Source: an uncultured Collinsella sp. (GTDB taxonomy: Bacteria > Actinomycetota > Coriobacteriia > Coriobacteriales > Coriobacteriaceae). From it: a DNA stretch of 19,712 nt. Location: the NCBI GenBank assembly GCA_958407555.1, contig CATYJC010000024.1:1-19712 (forward strand), given 5' to 3'. Every line of letters begins with the position of its first letter. Position 1 is the first letter of the stretch. The translations under genes were made by a program, and so were the position numbers. Positions 6,492 through 14,022 of the stretch are shown piece by piece. The notes beneath the pieces were generated by a model. The model was not told where the DNA came from and ran no database searches. It saw only the letters and a list, made by a program, of their open reading frames with translations.

Positions 6492-8819
6492 ATGGCGGAT
6501 TCTCAGATCCATGTCGCGCTGGCGGGTAACCCCAACTGCGGCAAGACCACGCTTTTCAACCTGATCACCGGCGCCAACGGCTACGTTGGCAACTGGCCCG
6601 GCGTCACGGTTGAGAAAAAGGAGGCCAAGCTCCTAAGCGACAAGAACGTTACCATTACGGACCTCCCCGGCATCTACTCGCTTTCCCCCTACAGCCCCGA
6701 GGAGCAATGCTCGCGCGATTACCTCATGAGCGGCGAGCCCGATGTCGTCGTCCAGGTGGTCGACGCCACCAACCTCGAGCGTAACCTGTACCTGGCGCTT
6801 CAGGTTATCGAGACTGGCCTGCCCGTTGTCGTTGCCCTCAACATGGCCGACTTGGTCGAGAAGAACGGCGACAAGATCGACACGGACAAGCTCTCCAAGA
6901 AGCTCGGCTGCCCGGTTATGATGATCTCGGCCCTTAAGAACAAGGGTATCAAGGAGCTGTTCGAGCAGGTTAAGAAGTCCGCTGCTTCCAAGGGCCAGGT
7001 GCCGGAGCACAAGTTCGACTCCTCTATCGAGGACGTTCTGACGCACATCGAGAACAACCTGCCGGCAAGCGTCCCCGCCAACAAGCGCCGCTACTATGCC
7101 GTCAAGCTGTTCGAGCGCGATGCGGACGCCTGCAAGCTCATCAACCTCACCAAGGAGAAGGCCGCTCGCGTCGAAGAGCTGGTCGCTCAGTGCGAGCAGG
7201 ACTGCGACGACGATGCAGAGTCCATCATCACCGGTGAGCGCTATGGCGTGATTGCGCACATCATCGACGAGTGCATGACCAAGGCTCCGGCCAAGATGAG
7301 CACCTCCGAGAAGATCGACCGCGTAGTCACCAACCGTATTCTGGGCCTACCGATCTTTGTCGTCATCATGTTCTGCGTGTACTACATCGCCGTTTCCACC
7401 CTGGGCGGCACGGTGACCGACTTCACCAACGACCAGCTCTTTGGTACCGACGGTTGGTATGTGCTCGGTCAGGGTCGCGACGCCTATGATGCAGCCGTCG
7501 AGGCTGCGGGTGACGCCGCCGATTCGGTTGACCCGGCGCAGTACGGCCCCTATGTCCCGGGTATCACCACCGTGGTGCACGACGCCCTTGTGGCGGGTGG
7601 CACCGAGGACGGCGGCCTGGTCGATTCGCTCGTCTGTGACGGTATCGTCGGTGGTTTGGGTGCCATCTTCGGCTTTGTGCCGCAGATGTTCCTGCTGTTC
7701 GTCATGCTGTCCTTCTTGGAGGACTGCGGCTATATGGCCCGCGTCGCCTTCATCATGGACCGCGTGTTCCGCCGCTTTGGCCTGTCCGGTAAGTCCTTCA
7801 TCCCCATGCTCGTGTCCTCGGGCTGCGGCGTCCCCGGCGTCATGGCCACCAAGACCATCGAGAACGAGAAGGACCGCCGCATGACGGTCATGACCACCAC
7901 ATTTATTCCCTGTGGCGCTAAGCTGCCGATCATCGCCCTGCTCATGGGTTCTATCATCGGCGATTCTTCCACCACTGCCGCGTGGATCAGCCCGCTCTTC
8001 TACTTCCTGGGCGTCTTTGCCGTCATCGCTTCGGGCCTCATGCTCAAGAAGACCAAGCTCTTCGCCGGCCGCCCGACGCCGTTCGTCATGGAGCTCCCCG
8101 CTTACCACTTCCCTGCGATCCGCTCTTGGGCGCTGCACGTGTGGGAGCGCTGCTGGGCCTTTATCAAGAAGGCCGGCACGGTCATCTTCGCGTCCACTGT
8201 CGTGGTTTGGTTCCTGTCCAACTTTGGTAGCTACAACGGTTCCTTTGGCTTCCTGCCTGCGATGGACGGCATCCCCGAGGAGTTTATGGACTACTCCGTG
8301 CTTGCCATGCTCGGCAACCTGGTCGCTTGGATCTTCGCCCCGCTCGGCTTTAGCACCTGGCAGGCAACCGCGCTGACCGTCTCTGGCCTTGTCGCTAAGG
8401 AGAACGTCGTCGCCACCGCCGGATCGCTGCTGTCCGTCGCCGATGCGGGCGAGACCGACCCGAGCCTGTGGACCGCGTTTGCCGGCATGTTCCCCACCAT
8501 GGGCGCCTGCGTTGCCTTCGGCGCCTTCAACCTGCTGTGCGCTCCGTGCTTTGCCGCCATTGGCACCATCCGCAACCAGATGGACTCCGGCAAGTGGACC
8601 GCGATTGCCATCGGCTACGAGTGCGCCTTTGCCTGGGTGATCGCCCTGTTCATCAACCAGTTCTACAACCTGCTTGTCCTTGGGCAGTTTGGTATCTGGA
8701 CGGTTGTGGCCATCGTGCTGCTGGTTGCGATGCTCTTCCAGATATTCCGTCCCATGCCCAAGCACGCTTGGACCGACGAGGATGAGACCAACACTGCTTC
8801 CGCTGCAGTTTCCGCTTAA
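6492..8819 (+). CDS. feoB: FeoB, GTP-dependent ferrous iron transporter
   Basis: A 775-residue inner-membrane Fe(II) transporter with an N-terminal G domain. G motifs: G1 GNPNCGKTT (residues 12-20), G2 Thr39 in PGVTVEKKEA, G3 DLPG (57-60), G4 NMAD (117-120) and G5 SAL (146-148). A helical GDI-like domain follows to about residue 270. The membrane part begins near residue 280 and includes the Gate signatures SSGCGVPGVMATKT and FIPCGAKLPI with conserved Cys. Between the first membrane helix and the first Gate region (about 312-375) is an extracytoplasmic loop rich in Ala, Asp and Gly. It is followed by a hydrophobic C-terminal section and a short polar tail. GAAGGA before the ATG supports the start. 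It is last in the feoA-feoA-feoB operon, with a terminator after it. Confidence 0.97.
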   Translation: MADSQIHVALAGNPNCGKTTLFNLITGANGYVGNWPGVTVEKKEAKLLSDKNVTITDLPGIYSLSPYSPEEQCSRDYLMSGEPDVVVQVVDATNLERNLYLALQVIETGLPVVVALNMADLVEKNGDKIDTDKLSKKLGCPVMMISALKNKGIKELFEQVKKSAASKGQVPEHKFDSSIEDVLTHIENNLPASVPANKRRYYAVKLFERDADACKLINLTKEKAARVEELVAQCEQDCDDDAESIITGERYGVIAHIIDECMTKAPAKMSTSEKIDRVVTNRILGLPIFVVIMFCVYYIAVSTLGGTVTDFTNDQLFGTDGWYVLGQGRDAYDAAVEAAGDAADSVDPAQYGPYVPGITTVVHDALVAGGTEDGGLVDSLVCDGIVGGLGAIFGFVPQMFLLFVMLSFLEDCGYMARVAFIMDRVFRRFGLSGKSFIPMLVSSGCGVPGVMATKTIENEKDRRMTVMTTTFIPCGAKLPIIALLMGSIIGDSSTTAAWISPLFYFLGVFAVIASGLMLKKTKLFAGRPTPFVMELPAYHFPAIRSWALHVWERCWAFIKKAGTVIFASTVVVWFLSNFGSYNGSFGFLPAMDGIPEEFMDYSVLAMLGNLVAWIFAPLGFSTWQATALTVSGLVAKENVVATAGSLLSVADAGETDPSLWTAFAGMFPTMGACVAFGAFNLLCAPCFAAIGTIRNQMDSGKWTAIAIGYECAFAWVIALFINQFYNLLVLGQFGIWTVVAIVLLVAMLFQIFRPMPKHAWTDEDETNTASAAVSA

Positions 8820-8848
8820 GTCCGAATAAGGATTAGCTCCTTTCCACG

Positions 8849-8881
8849 AGCCCGGGTGTCCCAGCGACACTCGGGCTTTTT
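8849..8881 (+). terminator. rho-independent terminator after feoB
   Basis: AGCCCGGGTGTC (8849-8860) pairs with GACACTCGGGCT (8866-8877), with one G-T wobble and a 5-base loop, followed by a T-run. Confidence 0.9.
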
Positions 8882-8885
8882 GGTG

Positions 8886-8902
8886 CAATGGGGACAGATT
8901 GC
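8886..8902. repeat. second GGGGACAG intergenic repeat
   Basis: CAAT-GGGGACAG-ATTG: the 8-mer GGGGACAG is shared with the palindrome at 5644-5660 and is flanked here by a short inverted repeat (GCAAT ... ATTGC). It lies just after the feoB terminator. It is too small to classify from this window alone. Confidence 0.3.
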
Positions 8903-9000
8903 TTTGCTCCAGAAGTTAAAATATGGCGTTTCCGCAGATAAAACCGACCAAAATAAACCCGTCCCTTTTTAGTGGGTCGAGAATGGGGTAAAGTAAGTGA

Positions 9001-9009
9001 TGGTTAACT
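9001..9009. promoter_or_regulatory. TGGTTAACT motif before the Cys-rich feo gene
   Basis: The 9-mer TGGTTAACT is identical to the inner part of both arms of the inverted repeat in the feo promoter (5768-5821). It stands directly before the GAGGAGG ribosome binding site of the small Cys-rich gene, which lies beyond the feoB terminator and so needs its own promoter. A shared regulator for both promoters is a reasonable inference, but a 9-mer match is modest evidence. Confidence 0.35.
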
Positions 9010-9023
9010 AGAGGAGGCTAGCT

Positions 9024-9224
9024 ATGGCACCTATCGATATTGTTGTACTGGCTGTTATCGGTATTGCGTTTGTTGCTGTGTGCGTGCGCATCTACCGCAA
9101 AGGCACCTGCGCCGACTGCGCTCAGGGTGGTGTTTGCACCGGGCATTGCTCCAACAAAAAGACGTGCGCCGCACTTAAGGGCGTGGATAAAATCGCCGAA
9201 GACTTGGGCCGCGGTATTAAATAA
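9024..9224 (+). CDS. FeoB-associated Cys-rich membrane protein
   Basis: A 66-residue protein with one N-terminal transmembrane helix (about residues 5-22), a basic turn (RIYRKG), then a cytoplasmic cluster of Cys at positions 29, 32, 38, 42 and 48 (CADC, GGVC, GHC, KKTC) and an amphipathic tail. This matches the small Cys-rich proteins often encoded next to FeoB in Firmicutes and Actinobacteria; their role is not settled, with iron binding or assistance to FeoB suggested. GAGGAGG at 9011-9017 precedes the start by 6 bases. It is separated from feoB by a terminator, so it is probably transcribed on its own. Confidence 0.9.
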   Translation: MAPIDIVVLAVIGIAFVAVCVRIYRKGTCADCAQGGVCTGHCSNKKTCAALKGVDKIAEDLGRGIK

Positions 9225-9237
9225 GGTCTAGGCATCC

Positions 9238-9272
9238 AAGCGCCTCGCGAGCATCCGTTCGCGAGGCGCTTT
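9238..9272 (+). terminator. hairpin terminator after the Cys-rich gene
   Basis: AAGCGCCTCGCGA (9238-9250) and TCGCGAGGCGCTT (9259-9271) form a perfect 13-bp stem with an 8-base loop. The T-tail is weak (TTGCACATTT), so termination may be partial. Confidence 0.7.
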
Positions 9273-9368
9273 GCACATTTGGGGGCGAGCGCGGCGAGTT
9301 GAAGAGTGATTTTGGGGTATCGTTACCTGTACTGTTAATTGGCAACTTATCTATAACGGAGTATCCCC

Positions 9369-10448
9369 ATGAGCGCTCGCGTAACCATGAAGGACATAGC
9401 CGCCGAGCTTGGCGTTTCCATCAATACCGTGCACAAGGCCCTGACGGGTAAAGCCGGCGTGAGCGAATCCGTGCGCTCCAAAGTGAATGCTAAGGCCGAG
9501 GCCATGGGTTACCATCGCAATACGAGTGCCTCGAGCCTGCGCCGCAAGGATATCAACCTGGTGTTTTGCCTGCCCCGCGCATCGCGCGAGGGAGCGTACT
9601 TTTTCCGTTACCTTTGGGAAGGCTGCAACCGCTTTGAGCAGGAGGTCATCGACCGGGGCATTACGGTTGAACGTGTTGAATTTGGCGTGGGTGGCTACGC
9701 CGATGCGCTCGAGCAGATTGATGAGCGCCTGCAGGTAGGCGAGAAGATTGATGGCCTGCTTGCCTATGTTCCGAGCGATGACCGCGCAACCGAGCTTTTG
9801 AGGCAGATTGCCGAGGCGGGTGTGGCGATCGAGCTCGTCGATGGCGACCGACCGCACCTCGATCGCCTGGGTGCCAGTCTGGCAGACTATTCCGCGGCGG
9901 GCAGTCTTATGGCAGAGCAGGCGGCAAACCTGGTTCACGCTTCTGGGGCTGACGCCCGCGTGCTCCTGTTGGCGGGCGACCCCTATACCGATTCACACTA
10001 TCTGACCGCCCGCGCCTTCCATAATTACCTGCGCGAACGTGATATTCCATGGCAGGTTGAGGATCTTGCCGGCGCCCATGCGCAAGTCAAACAGCTCGAG
10101 CGCGAGCTTGAGCAGCGCTTGAGTGCGCCGGATGCTCCCGAGCTCATCTGTAGCGTTTTTGCCGTTGGTTCCGAGGTAGTCGCCAACGCGCTTGTTTCGA
10201 GCGGCAAGGCCGGCAAGGTCATGGTAATCGGCAACGACCTGTTCCCCGAGAGCGCCTTGGCCTTGCGTCGTGGCATCTTTACCAATATTGTCTATAAAGA
10301 CCCGGTGAGCCTGGCCTACCGCGGTGCCAAGACCTTGGGCGAGTATTTGCTGTGGGGTAAAACTCCGGCGGAGCCCGTGCAGAAGGGTGCTGTGGAGATG
10401 GTGTTTGCCAGCAACGTTGACCGTTACTGCGAGCTTGCGGGAATTTAG
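9369..10448 (+). CDS. LacI-family transcriptional regulator of the galacturonate locus
   Basis: A 359-residue LacI/GalR regulator. The N-terminal helix-turn-helix (about residues 5-52) reads VTMKDIAAELGVSINTVHKA, with VSINTVHKALTG where most members have VSxxTVSxxLN. It is followed by the hinge region and a periplasmic-binding-protein-like sensor domain to the C-terminus (for example RVLLLAGDPYTDSHY, GNDLFPESALALRRG and YRGAKTLGEYL). CGGAG 7 bases upstream supports the ATG at 9369. A weak promoter candidate (TTACCT, 18 bases, TTATCT) ends at 9352. Being directly upstream of uxaC and on the same strand, it is the obvious candidate to bind the GTTCACC palindromes at the uxaC and symporter promoters. 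Those operators have the central CG typical of LacI-family sites. Its inducer may be galacturonate or a pathway intermediate; this is inferred. Confidence 0.92.
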   Translation: MSARVTMKDIAAELGVSINTVHKALTGKAGVSESVRSKVNAKAEAMGYHRNTSASSLRRKDINLVFCLPRASREGAYFFRYLWEGCNRFEQEVIDRGITVERVEFGVGGYADALEQIDERLQVGEKIDGLLAYVPSDDRATELLRQIAEAGVAIELVDGDRPHLDRLGASLADYSAAGSLMAEQAANLVHASGADARVLLLAGDPYTDSHYLTARAFHNYLRERDIPWQVEDLAGAHAQVKQLERELEQRLSAPDAPELICSVFAVGSEVVANALVSSGKAGKVMVIGNDLFPESALALRRGIFTNIVYKDPVSLAYRGAKTLGEYLLWGKTPAEPVQKGAVEMVFASNVDRYCELAGI

Positions 10449-10477
10449 CCGTTTGGTCTGGTACCCCCTCTTGCGAC

Positions 10478-10669
10478 GTGCATTTTTTGGAGTATTCAGC
10501 AATGGCGTGTCCCGAAAGAGGCTCAGAACGACTGTTTTAAGTGCCGCCGATGGCGTAATTCGCCATCGGCGGCACTTATTTATGCCGATTGGGCGCAATA
10601 TGAGCATCAAATAGGGCATTGAGGACGGTGCGTGGTGCGCTTCGATGTTGAATACTCCCAAAAATGCAC
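10478..10669. repeat. 192-bp segment bounded by 24-bp inverted repeats (MITE-like or paired sites)
   Basis: The 24 bases at 10478-10501 (beginning GTGCATTTTTTGGAG) match the reverse complement of 10646-10669 at 22 of 24 positions. The enclosed 144 bases contain a perfect 18-bp hairpin at 10538-10578. No coding region is evident inside, and no clear target-site duplication is visible at the outer ends. It could be a non-autonomous mobile element, a pair of protein-binding sites, or a long-range RNA stem at the 3' end of the regulator transcript. Confidence 0.45.
10538..10583 (+). terminator. strong hairpin, probable terminator of the LacI-family gene
   Basis: TAAGTGCCGCCGATGGCG (10538-10555) and CGCCATCGGCGGCACTTA (10561-10578) form a perfect 18-bp stem with a 5-base loop, followed by the weak tail TTTATG. 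It lies 90 bases after the regulator's stop codon. Confidence 0.65.
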
Positions 10670-10762
10670 AGCGGAACATGACCTACCTGGCCAAAAGCGC
10701 TCAAGTTCGGCATTCGGGGACGCCTGCCAATTCACAATACATACAAGTCACGGCTCTAGTAA

Positions 10763-10790
10763 CCGTTGAACGGGCAAAATCGACCGTTCA
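10763..10790 (+). promoter_or_regulatory. upstream element of the uxaC promoter shared with the symporter promoter
   Basis: The element starts with the palindrome CCGTTGAACGG (10763-10773), continues with an A-rich stretch and ends in CGACCGTTCA (10781-10790). An ungapped counterpart lies at 15745-15772, with 24 of 28 bases identical and the same internal spacing of 18. It lies 30 bases upstream of the first operator centre, as in the other copy (29-30). This is the position of an activator site or auxiliary repressor site; the binding protein is unknown. Confidence 0.55.
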
Positions 10791-10803
10791 CCCCATGGTG
10801 GTT

Positions 10804-10819
10804 AGGTGAACGTTCACCT
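10804..10819. promoter_or_regulatory. uxaC operator 1, AGGTGAACGTTCACCT
   Basis: A perfect 16-bp palindrome with central CG, the form expected of a LacI-family operator. It lies in the -35 region of the probable uxaC promoter: TTCACC at 10813-10818, 18 bases, TAGTAT at 10837-10842. Confidence 0.8.
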
Positions 10820-10841
10820 TTTAAGTCGCAATGAATTAGTA

Positions 10842-10857
10842 TAGTGAACGTTCACCT
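10842..10857. promoter_or_regulatory. uxaC operator 2, TAGTGAACGTTCACCT
   Basis: Same right half (GTTCACCT) as operator 1, with a 12-bp perfect palindromic core GTGAACGTTCAC. Its centre is 38 bases from that of operator 1. It overlaps or follows the -10 region (TATAGT at 10840-10845), so a bound repressor would block transcription initiation. Confidence 0.78.
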
Positions 10858-10909
10858 AGAGGATAACGAGCGCATCGTGCGCCCGCTCCGCCAACAAAGG
10901 GGTTGTTTG

Positions 10910-12337
10910 ATGAAAAACTTCATGGACGATCAGGATTTCCTGCTGAGCACCAAGACCGGCGAGGAGCTGTTCCACAACTTTGCCGAGGGCATGCCCATCG
11001 TCGACTACCACTGCCACATTTCTCCCAAGGAGATTTGGGACGACAAGCGTTTTGAGAACATCACCGAGGTTTGGCTGGGCGGTGACCACTACAAGTGGCG
11101 CCTGATGCGTGCAAACGGCGTTGATGAGCGCTTCATTACCGGCGATGCCCCTGCTCGTGAGAAGTTCCAGAAGTGGGCCGAGACCCTGGGCCGTTGTGTG
11201 GGCAACCCCGTCTTTGAGTGGAGCCACCTGGAGCTTAAGCGTTACTTTGGCTACGAGGGCGTCCTAAACGGCAAAACCGCTCAGGAGGTCTGGGACCTTG
11301 CCAACGCCAAGCTCGCTGAGGCCAGCTTTACCTGCCGTAACCTGATCAAGCAGTCCAACGTCCGCATGATTTGCACTACCGACGACCCCGCCGACAGCTT
11401 TGAGTGGCACAAAAAGATTGCCGCCGACGACAGTTTTGACGTTCAGGTCGTTCCCGCCATGCGCCCCGATGCCGCCCTGCGCATCGAGCGTGGCCAGGAG
11501 TTCGCCGACTACTGCAAGCATCTCTCCGAGGTTGCCGGCGTCGAGATCAGCGACTTCGAGGGCATGAAGGCCGCCATCTCCAAGCGCTACGATGTCGCCC
11601 ACGAGCTGGGCTGCCGCGCTTCCGACCACGCGCTCGACTACGTTATGTACGTTCCGGCTACCGCCGACGAGATCGAGACTATCTTTGCCAAGGGCCTTGC
11701 CGCCGAGCCGCTTACCGAGGACGAGGTCCTCAAGTACAAGACGGCCTTTATGCAGTTCGTCGCCGGCGAGTATGTCCGCCTTGGCTGGGCCATGCAGCTG
11801 CACTTTGGCTGCAAGCGTGACAACAACCGCGCTATGTTCGCCAAGCTCGGTCCCGACACCGGCTACGATTGCATCTCCAACTACACGCCGTCCGACCAGC
11901 TGGCCGATTTCCTCAACTCCATCCAGGAGTCCACGGGTCTGCCCAAGACCATTCTGTACAGCCTGAACCCCATCGACAACACCATGATCGATACCGTGAT
12001 GGGCTGCTTCCAGGAGGCTCCGACCGCAGGCAAGATCCAGAACGGCTCTGCCTGGTGGTTCAACGACAACGAGGTCGGTATGCGCGAGCAGCTCACGGCT
12101 CTGGCTAACGAGGGCGTGCTGGGCAACTTTGTGGGCATGCTTACCGATTCCCGCTCCTTCCTGTCCTACCCGCGTCACGAGTACTTCCGTCGCGTGCTGT
12201 GCGGCGTGATCGGCGAGTGGGTCGAGCAGGGCAAGTATCCGGCCGATATGGAGCTGCTGGGAGCCATCGTGCGCGACATCAGCTACAACAACGCGGTTCG
12301 CTACTTTGGCTTTGACCTGGATACCGTCGAGGCCTAA
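10910..12337 (+). CDS. uxaC: uronate isomerase (glucuronate/galacturonate isomerase)
   Basis: Converts D-galacturonate to D-tagaturonate (and D-glucuronate to D-fructuronate), the first intracellular step of hexuronate breakdown. The 475 residues match the usual family length (about 470). It belongs to the amidohydrolase superfamily with a TIM barrel; the N-terminal metal-binding motif VDYHCHISP (His34, His36) is intact. C-terminal family blocks include GSAWWFND, GMLTDSRSFLSYPRHEYFRR and RDISYNNAVRYFGF. The start at 10910 is chosen because AAAGGGG lies 7 bases upstream and the protein begins MKNFMDDQDFLL as in homologues; a longer GTG reading frame starts inside operator 2. It is the first gene after the operators and is followed by uxaB across a terminator-like hairpin. 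Confidence 0.96.
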   Translation: MKNFMDDQDFLLSTKTGEELFHNFAEGMPIVDYHCHISPKEIWDDKRFENITEVWLGGDHYKWRLMRANGVDERFITGDAPAREKFQKWAETLGRCVGNPVFEWSHLELKRYFGYEGVLNGKTAQEVWDLANAKLAEASFTCRNLIKQSNVRMICTTDDPADSFEWHKKIAADDSFDVQVVPAMRPDAALRIERGQEFADYCKHLSEVAGVEISDFEGMKAAISKRYDVAHELGCRASDHALDYVMYVPATADEIETIFAKGLAAEPLTEDEVLKYKTAFMQFVAGEYVRLGWAMQLHFGCKRDNNRAMFAKLGPDTGYDCISNYTPSDQLADFLNSIQESTGLPKTILYSLNPIDNTMIDTVMGCFQEAPTAGKIQNGSAWWFNDNEVGMREQLTALANEGVLGNFVGMLTDSRSFLSYPRHEYFRRVLCGVIGEWVEQGKYPADMELLGAIVRDISYNNAVRYFGFDLDTVEA

Positions 12338-12363
12338 ACCCGCATCGAATCACACTGAACCCG

Positions 12364-12397
12364 GGAGCGCCGTTGCCACACGCGGCGCTCCGTTTTG
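12364..12397 (+). terminator. terminator-like hairpin between uxaC and uxaB
   Basis: GGAGCGCCG (12364-12372) and CGGCGCTCC (12383-12391) form a 9-bp stem with a 10-base loop, followed by GTTTTG. No operator or promoter is evident before uxaB, so partial termination that lowers downstream expression is likely. Confidence 0.65.
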
Positions 12398-12432
12398 CTT
12401 GCACGCTAACAAACGCCTAAGGAGACACATAG

Positions 12433-13947
12433 ATGGAGAACATCAGCTACGAGACGCTCAAGAAGATCGGCTACAAGGGCTACCTGCTGCCCAAGGACGC
12501 GCCCGAGAAGGTTCTGCAGTTTGGCGAGGGCAATTTCCTGCGCGCCTTCGTCGACCGCTTCTTTGACATGGGCAACGAGGCAACCGGCTGGAACGGCAAG
12601 GTTGTCATGGTGCAGCCCATCAGCGGCGCCTTTGGCTTTGCCGACGGCATCAATGCCCAGGACGACCTGTACACCGTGCTGGTGCGCGGCAAGGAGAACG
12701 GCAACACGGTTGACGAGTCCCGCGTGATCAGCGCCTGCAGCCGCTGCCTCAATCCGTATCGCGAGGACGACTACCGCGCCATGATGGAGGTTGCCGTCTC
12801 CGACGACCTGGAGATCATCGTCTCCAACACCACCGAGGCCGGTATCGCCTACGACCCGTCCTGCAAGGCCGACGACATGCCGCCCGCGAGCTTCCCCGCC
12901 AAGCTTGCCCAGGTGCTCCACACCCGCTGGGCTGCCGGCAAGCCGGGCGTCATCGTACTCGCCTGCGAGCTCATCGATCACAACGGCGAGGAGCTGCTGC
13001 GCATCATGAACCAGTACGTGAGCGACTGGGGCTGGGAGGACGAGTTTTCGCAGTGGATGGCCAACGACTGCACCGTCTGCACCACGCTCGTCGACACCAT
13101 CGTCCCGGGTCGTATCCGCGACCCCAAGGAGGCCGCTGCCGTGGCCGAGCGCCTGGGCTACGAGGATCCCTTCCTGGCCGTGCGCGAGCCCTTCCAGATG
13201 TGGGGCATCCAGGGCGACGAGTCGCTTGCCGAGAAGCTTCCCTTCGTAAAGGCCGGCCTGCCGGGCGTCTTTGTGACCCCCGATGTCACCCCGTACAAGA
13301 AGCGCAAGGTCCGCATCCTCAACGGCGCCCACACTGCCTTTGTTCCGGGCTCCTGGGTTGCCGGCTTTGACATCGTGCGCGATTGCATGCACGACGAGAC
13401 CGTCCGCGGCTTCATGAACACCATGCTCTACGACGAGGTCATCCCGACGCTTGCCGCCGACCTGGACGTCGAGGACTGCAAGGCCTTTGCTGCCGCCGTC
13501 GAGAACCGCTTCGACAACCCGTTTATCGACCATGCGCTGCTCTCCATTTGCCTCAACTCCACCGCCAAATGGCGTGCTCGCGACCTGCCCACGCTCAAGG
13601 ACTATGTTGCCGAGACCGGCAACCTGCCCAAGTGCCTGGCGACGAGCCTCGCTACGCTCATTGCCTTCTATACTCAGGAGCTCGTTGCTCGCGAGGGCGA
13701 TGGCCTGCACCTGCGCCGCGCCGACGGCACCGAGTACACCGCTCAGGACGATGCCTTCGTGCTCGATTTCTACGCCGCCCACGCCGGTGCAGACGATGCC
13801 GAGCTGGTGCACGACGTGCTCACCAATGAGCAAATGTGGGGCGAGGACCTTACGCAGATCACCGGTCTCGAGGAGTTTGTCGTCAACGCGCTCACCGTCG
13901 TGCGTGTCGAGGGCGCCAAGCAGGCCTTCGCCAACGCTCAGGCGTAA
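12433..13947 (+). CDS. uxaB: tagaturonate reductase (altronate oxidoreductase)
   Basis: Reduces D-tagaturonate to D-altronate with NADH. It is a 504-residue member of the long-chain polyol (mannitol) dehydrogenase family. The UxaB-type N-terminal signature QFGEGNFLRAFVDRFF (residues 29-44) and IVSNTTEAGIAYDP are clear and match my recollection of E. coli UxaB better than fructuronate reductase UxuB. The catalytic family motif appears as KVRILNGAHT, with Lys292, Asn297 and His300. Further UxaB-like blocks are IVLACELIDHNGEELL and NPFIDHALLSICLNS. AAGGAG at 12419-12424 gives the ribosome binding site, 8 bases upstream. It follows uxaC by 95 bases and precedes uxaA by 75. Confidence 0.94.
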   Translation: MENISYETLKKIGYKGYLLPKDAPEKVLQFGEGNFLRAFVDRFFDMGNEATGWNGKVVMVQPISGAFGFADGINAQDDLYTVLVRGKENGNTVDESRVISACSRCLNPYREDDYRAMMEVAVSDDLEIIVSNTTEAGIAYDPSCKADDMPPASFPAKLAQVLHTRWAAGKPGVIVLACELIDHNGEELLRIMNQYVSDWGWEDEFSQWMANDCTVCTTLVDTIVPGRIRDPKEAAAVAERLGYEDPFLAVREPFQMWGIQGDESLAEKLPFVKAGLPGVFVTPDVTPYKKRKVRILNGAHTAFVPGSWVAGFDIVRDCMHDETVRGFMNTMLYDEVIPTLAADLDVEDCKAFAAAVENRFDNPFIDHALLSICLNSTAKWRARDLPTLKDYVAETGNLPKCLATSLATLIAFYTQELVAREGDGLHLRRADGTEYTAQDDAFVLDFYAAHAGADDAELVHDVLTNEQMWGEDLTQITGLEEFVVNALTVVRVEGAKQAFANAQA

Positions 13948-14022
13948 ATTCCCGGTGCAGGCGCCAGACGGCTTGCCCGCGCCTCGCCTTCTGCTCAACC
14001 TGTAGGGTTAGGACCATTTGTA

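Larger units (their letters stand above)
10449..10909 (+). other. long intergenic region between the regulator gene and uxaC
   Basis: No gene can be supported in these 461 bases. The left part (10478-10669) is bounded by 24-bp near-perfect inverted repeats and contains an 18-bp hairpin. The right part (10763-10857) holds the uxaC control region with an upstream element and two palindromic operators. Between 10670 and 10762 I see nothing further. A GTG-initiated extension of uxaC starting at 10844 is rejected because it would begin inside an operator. Confidence 0.6.

Noticed and set aside
7347..8888. Long minus-strand frame opposite feoB
   Set aside because: Antisense shadow of feoB, with biased Gly, Asp, His and Arg composition and no recognisable domain.
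10844..10909. GTG start for uxaC 22 codons upstream
   Set aside because: It would begin inside operator 2 near the transcription start, and has no Shine-Dalgarno; the ATG at 10910 has one.
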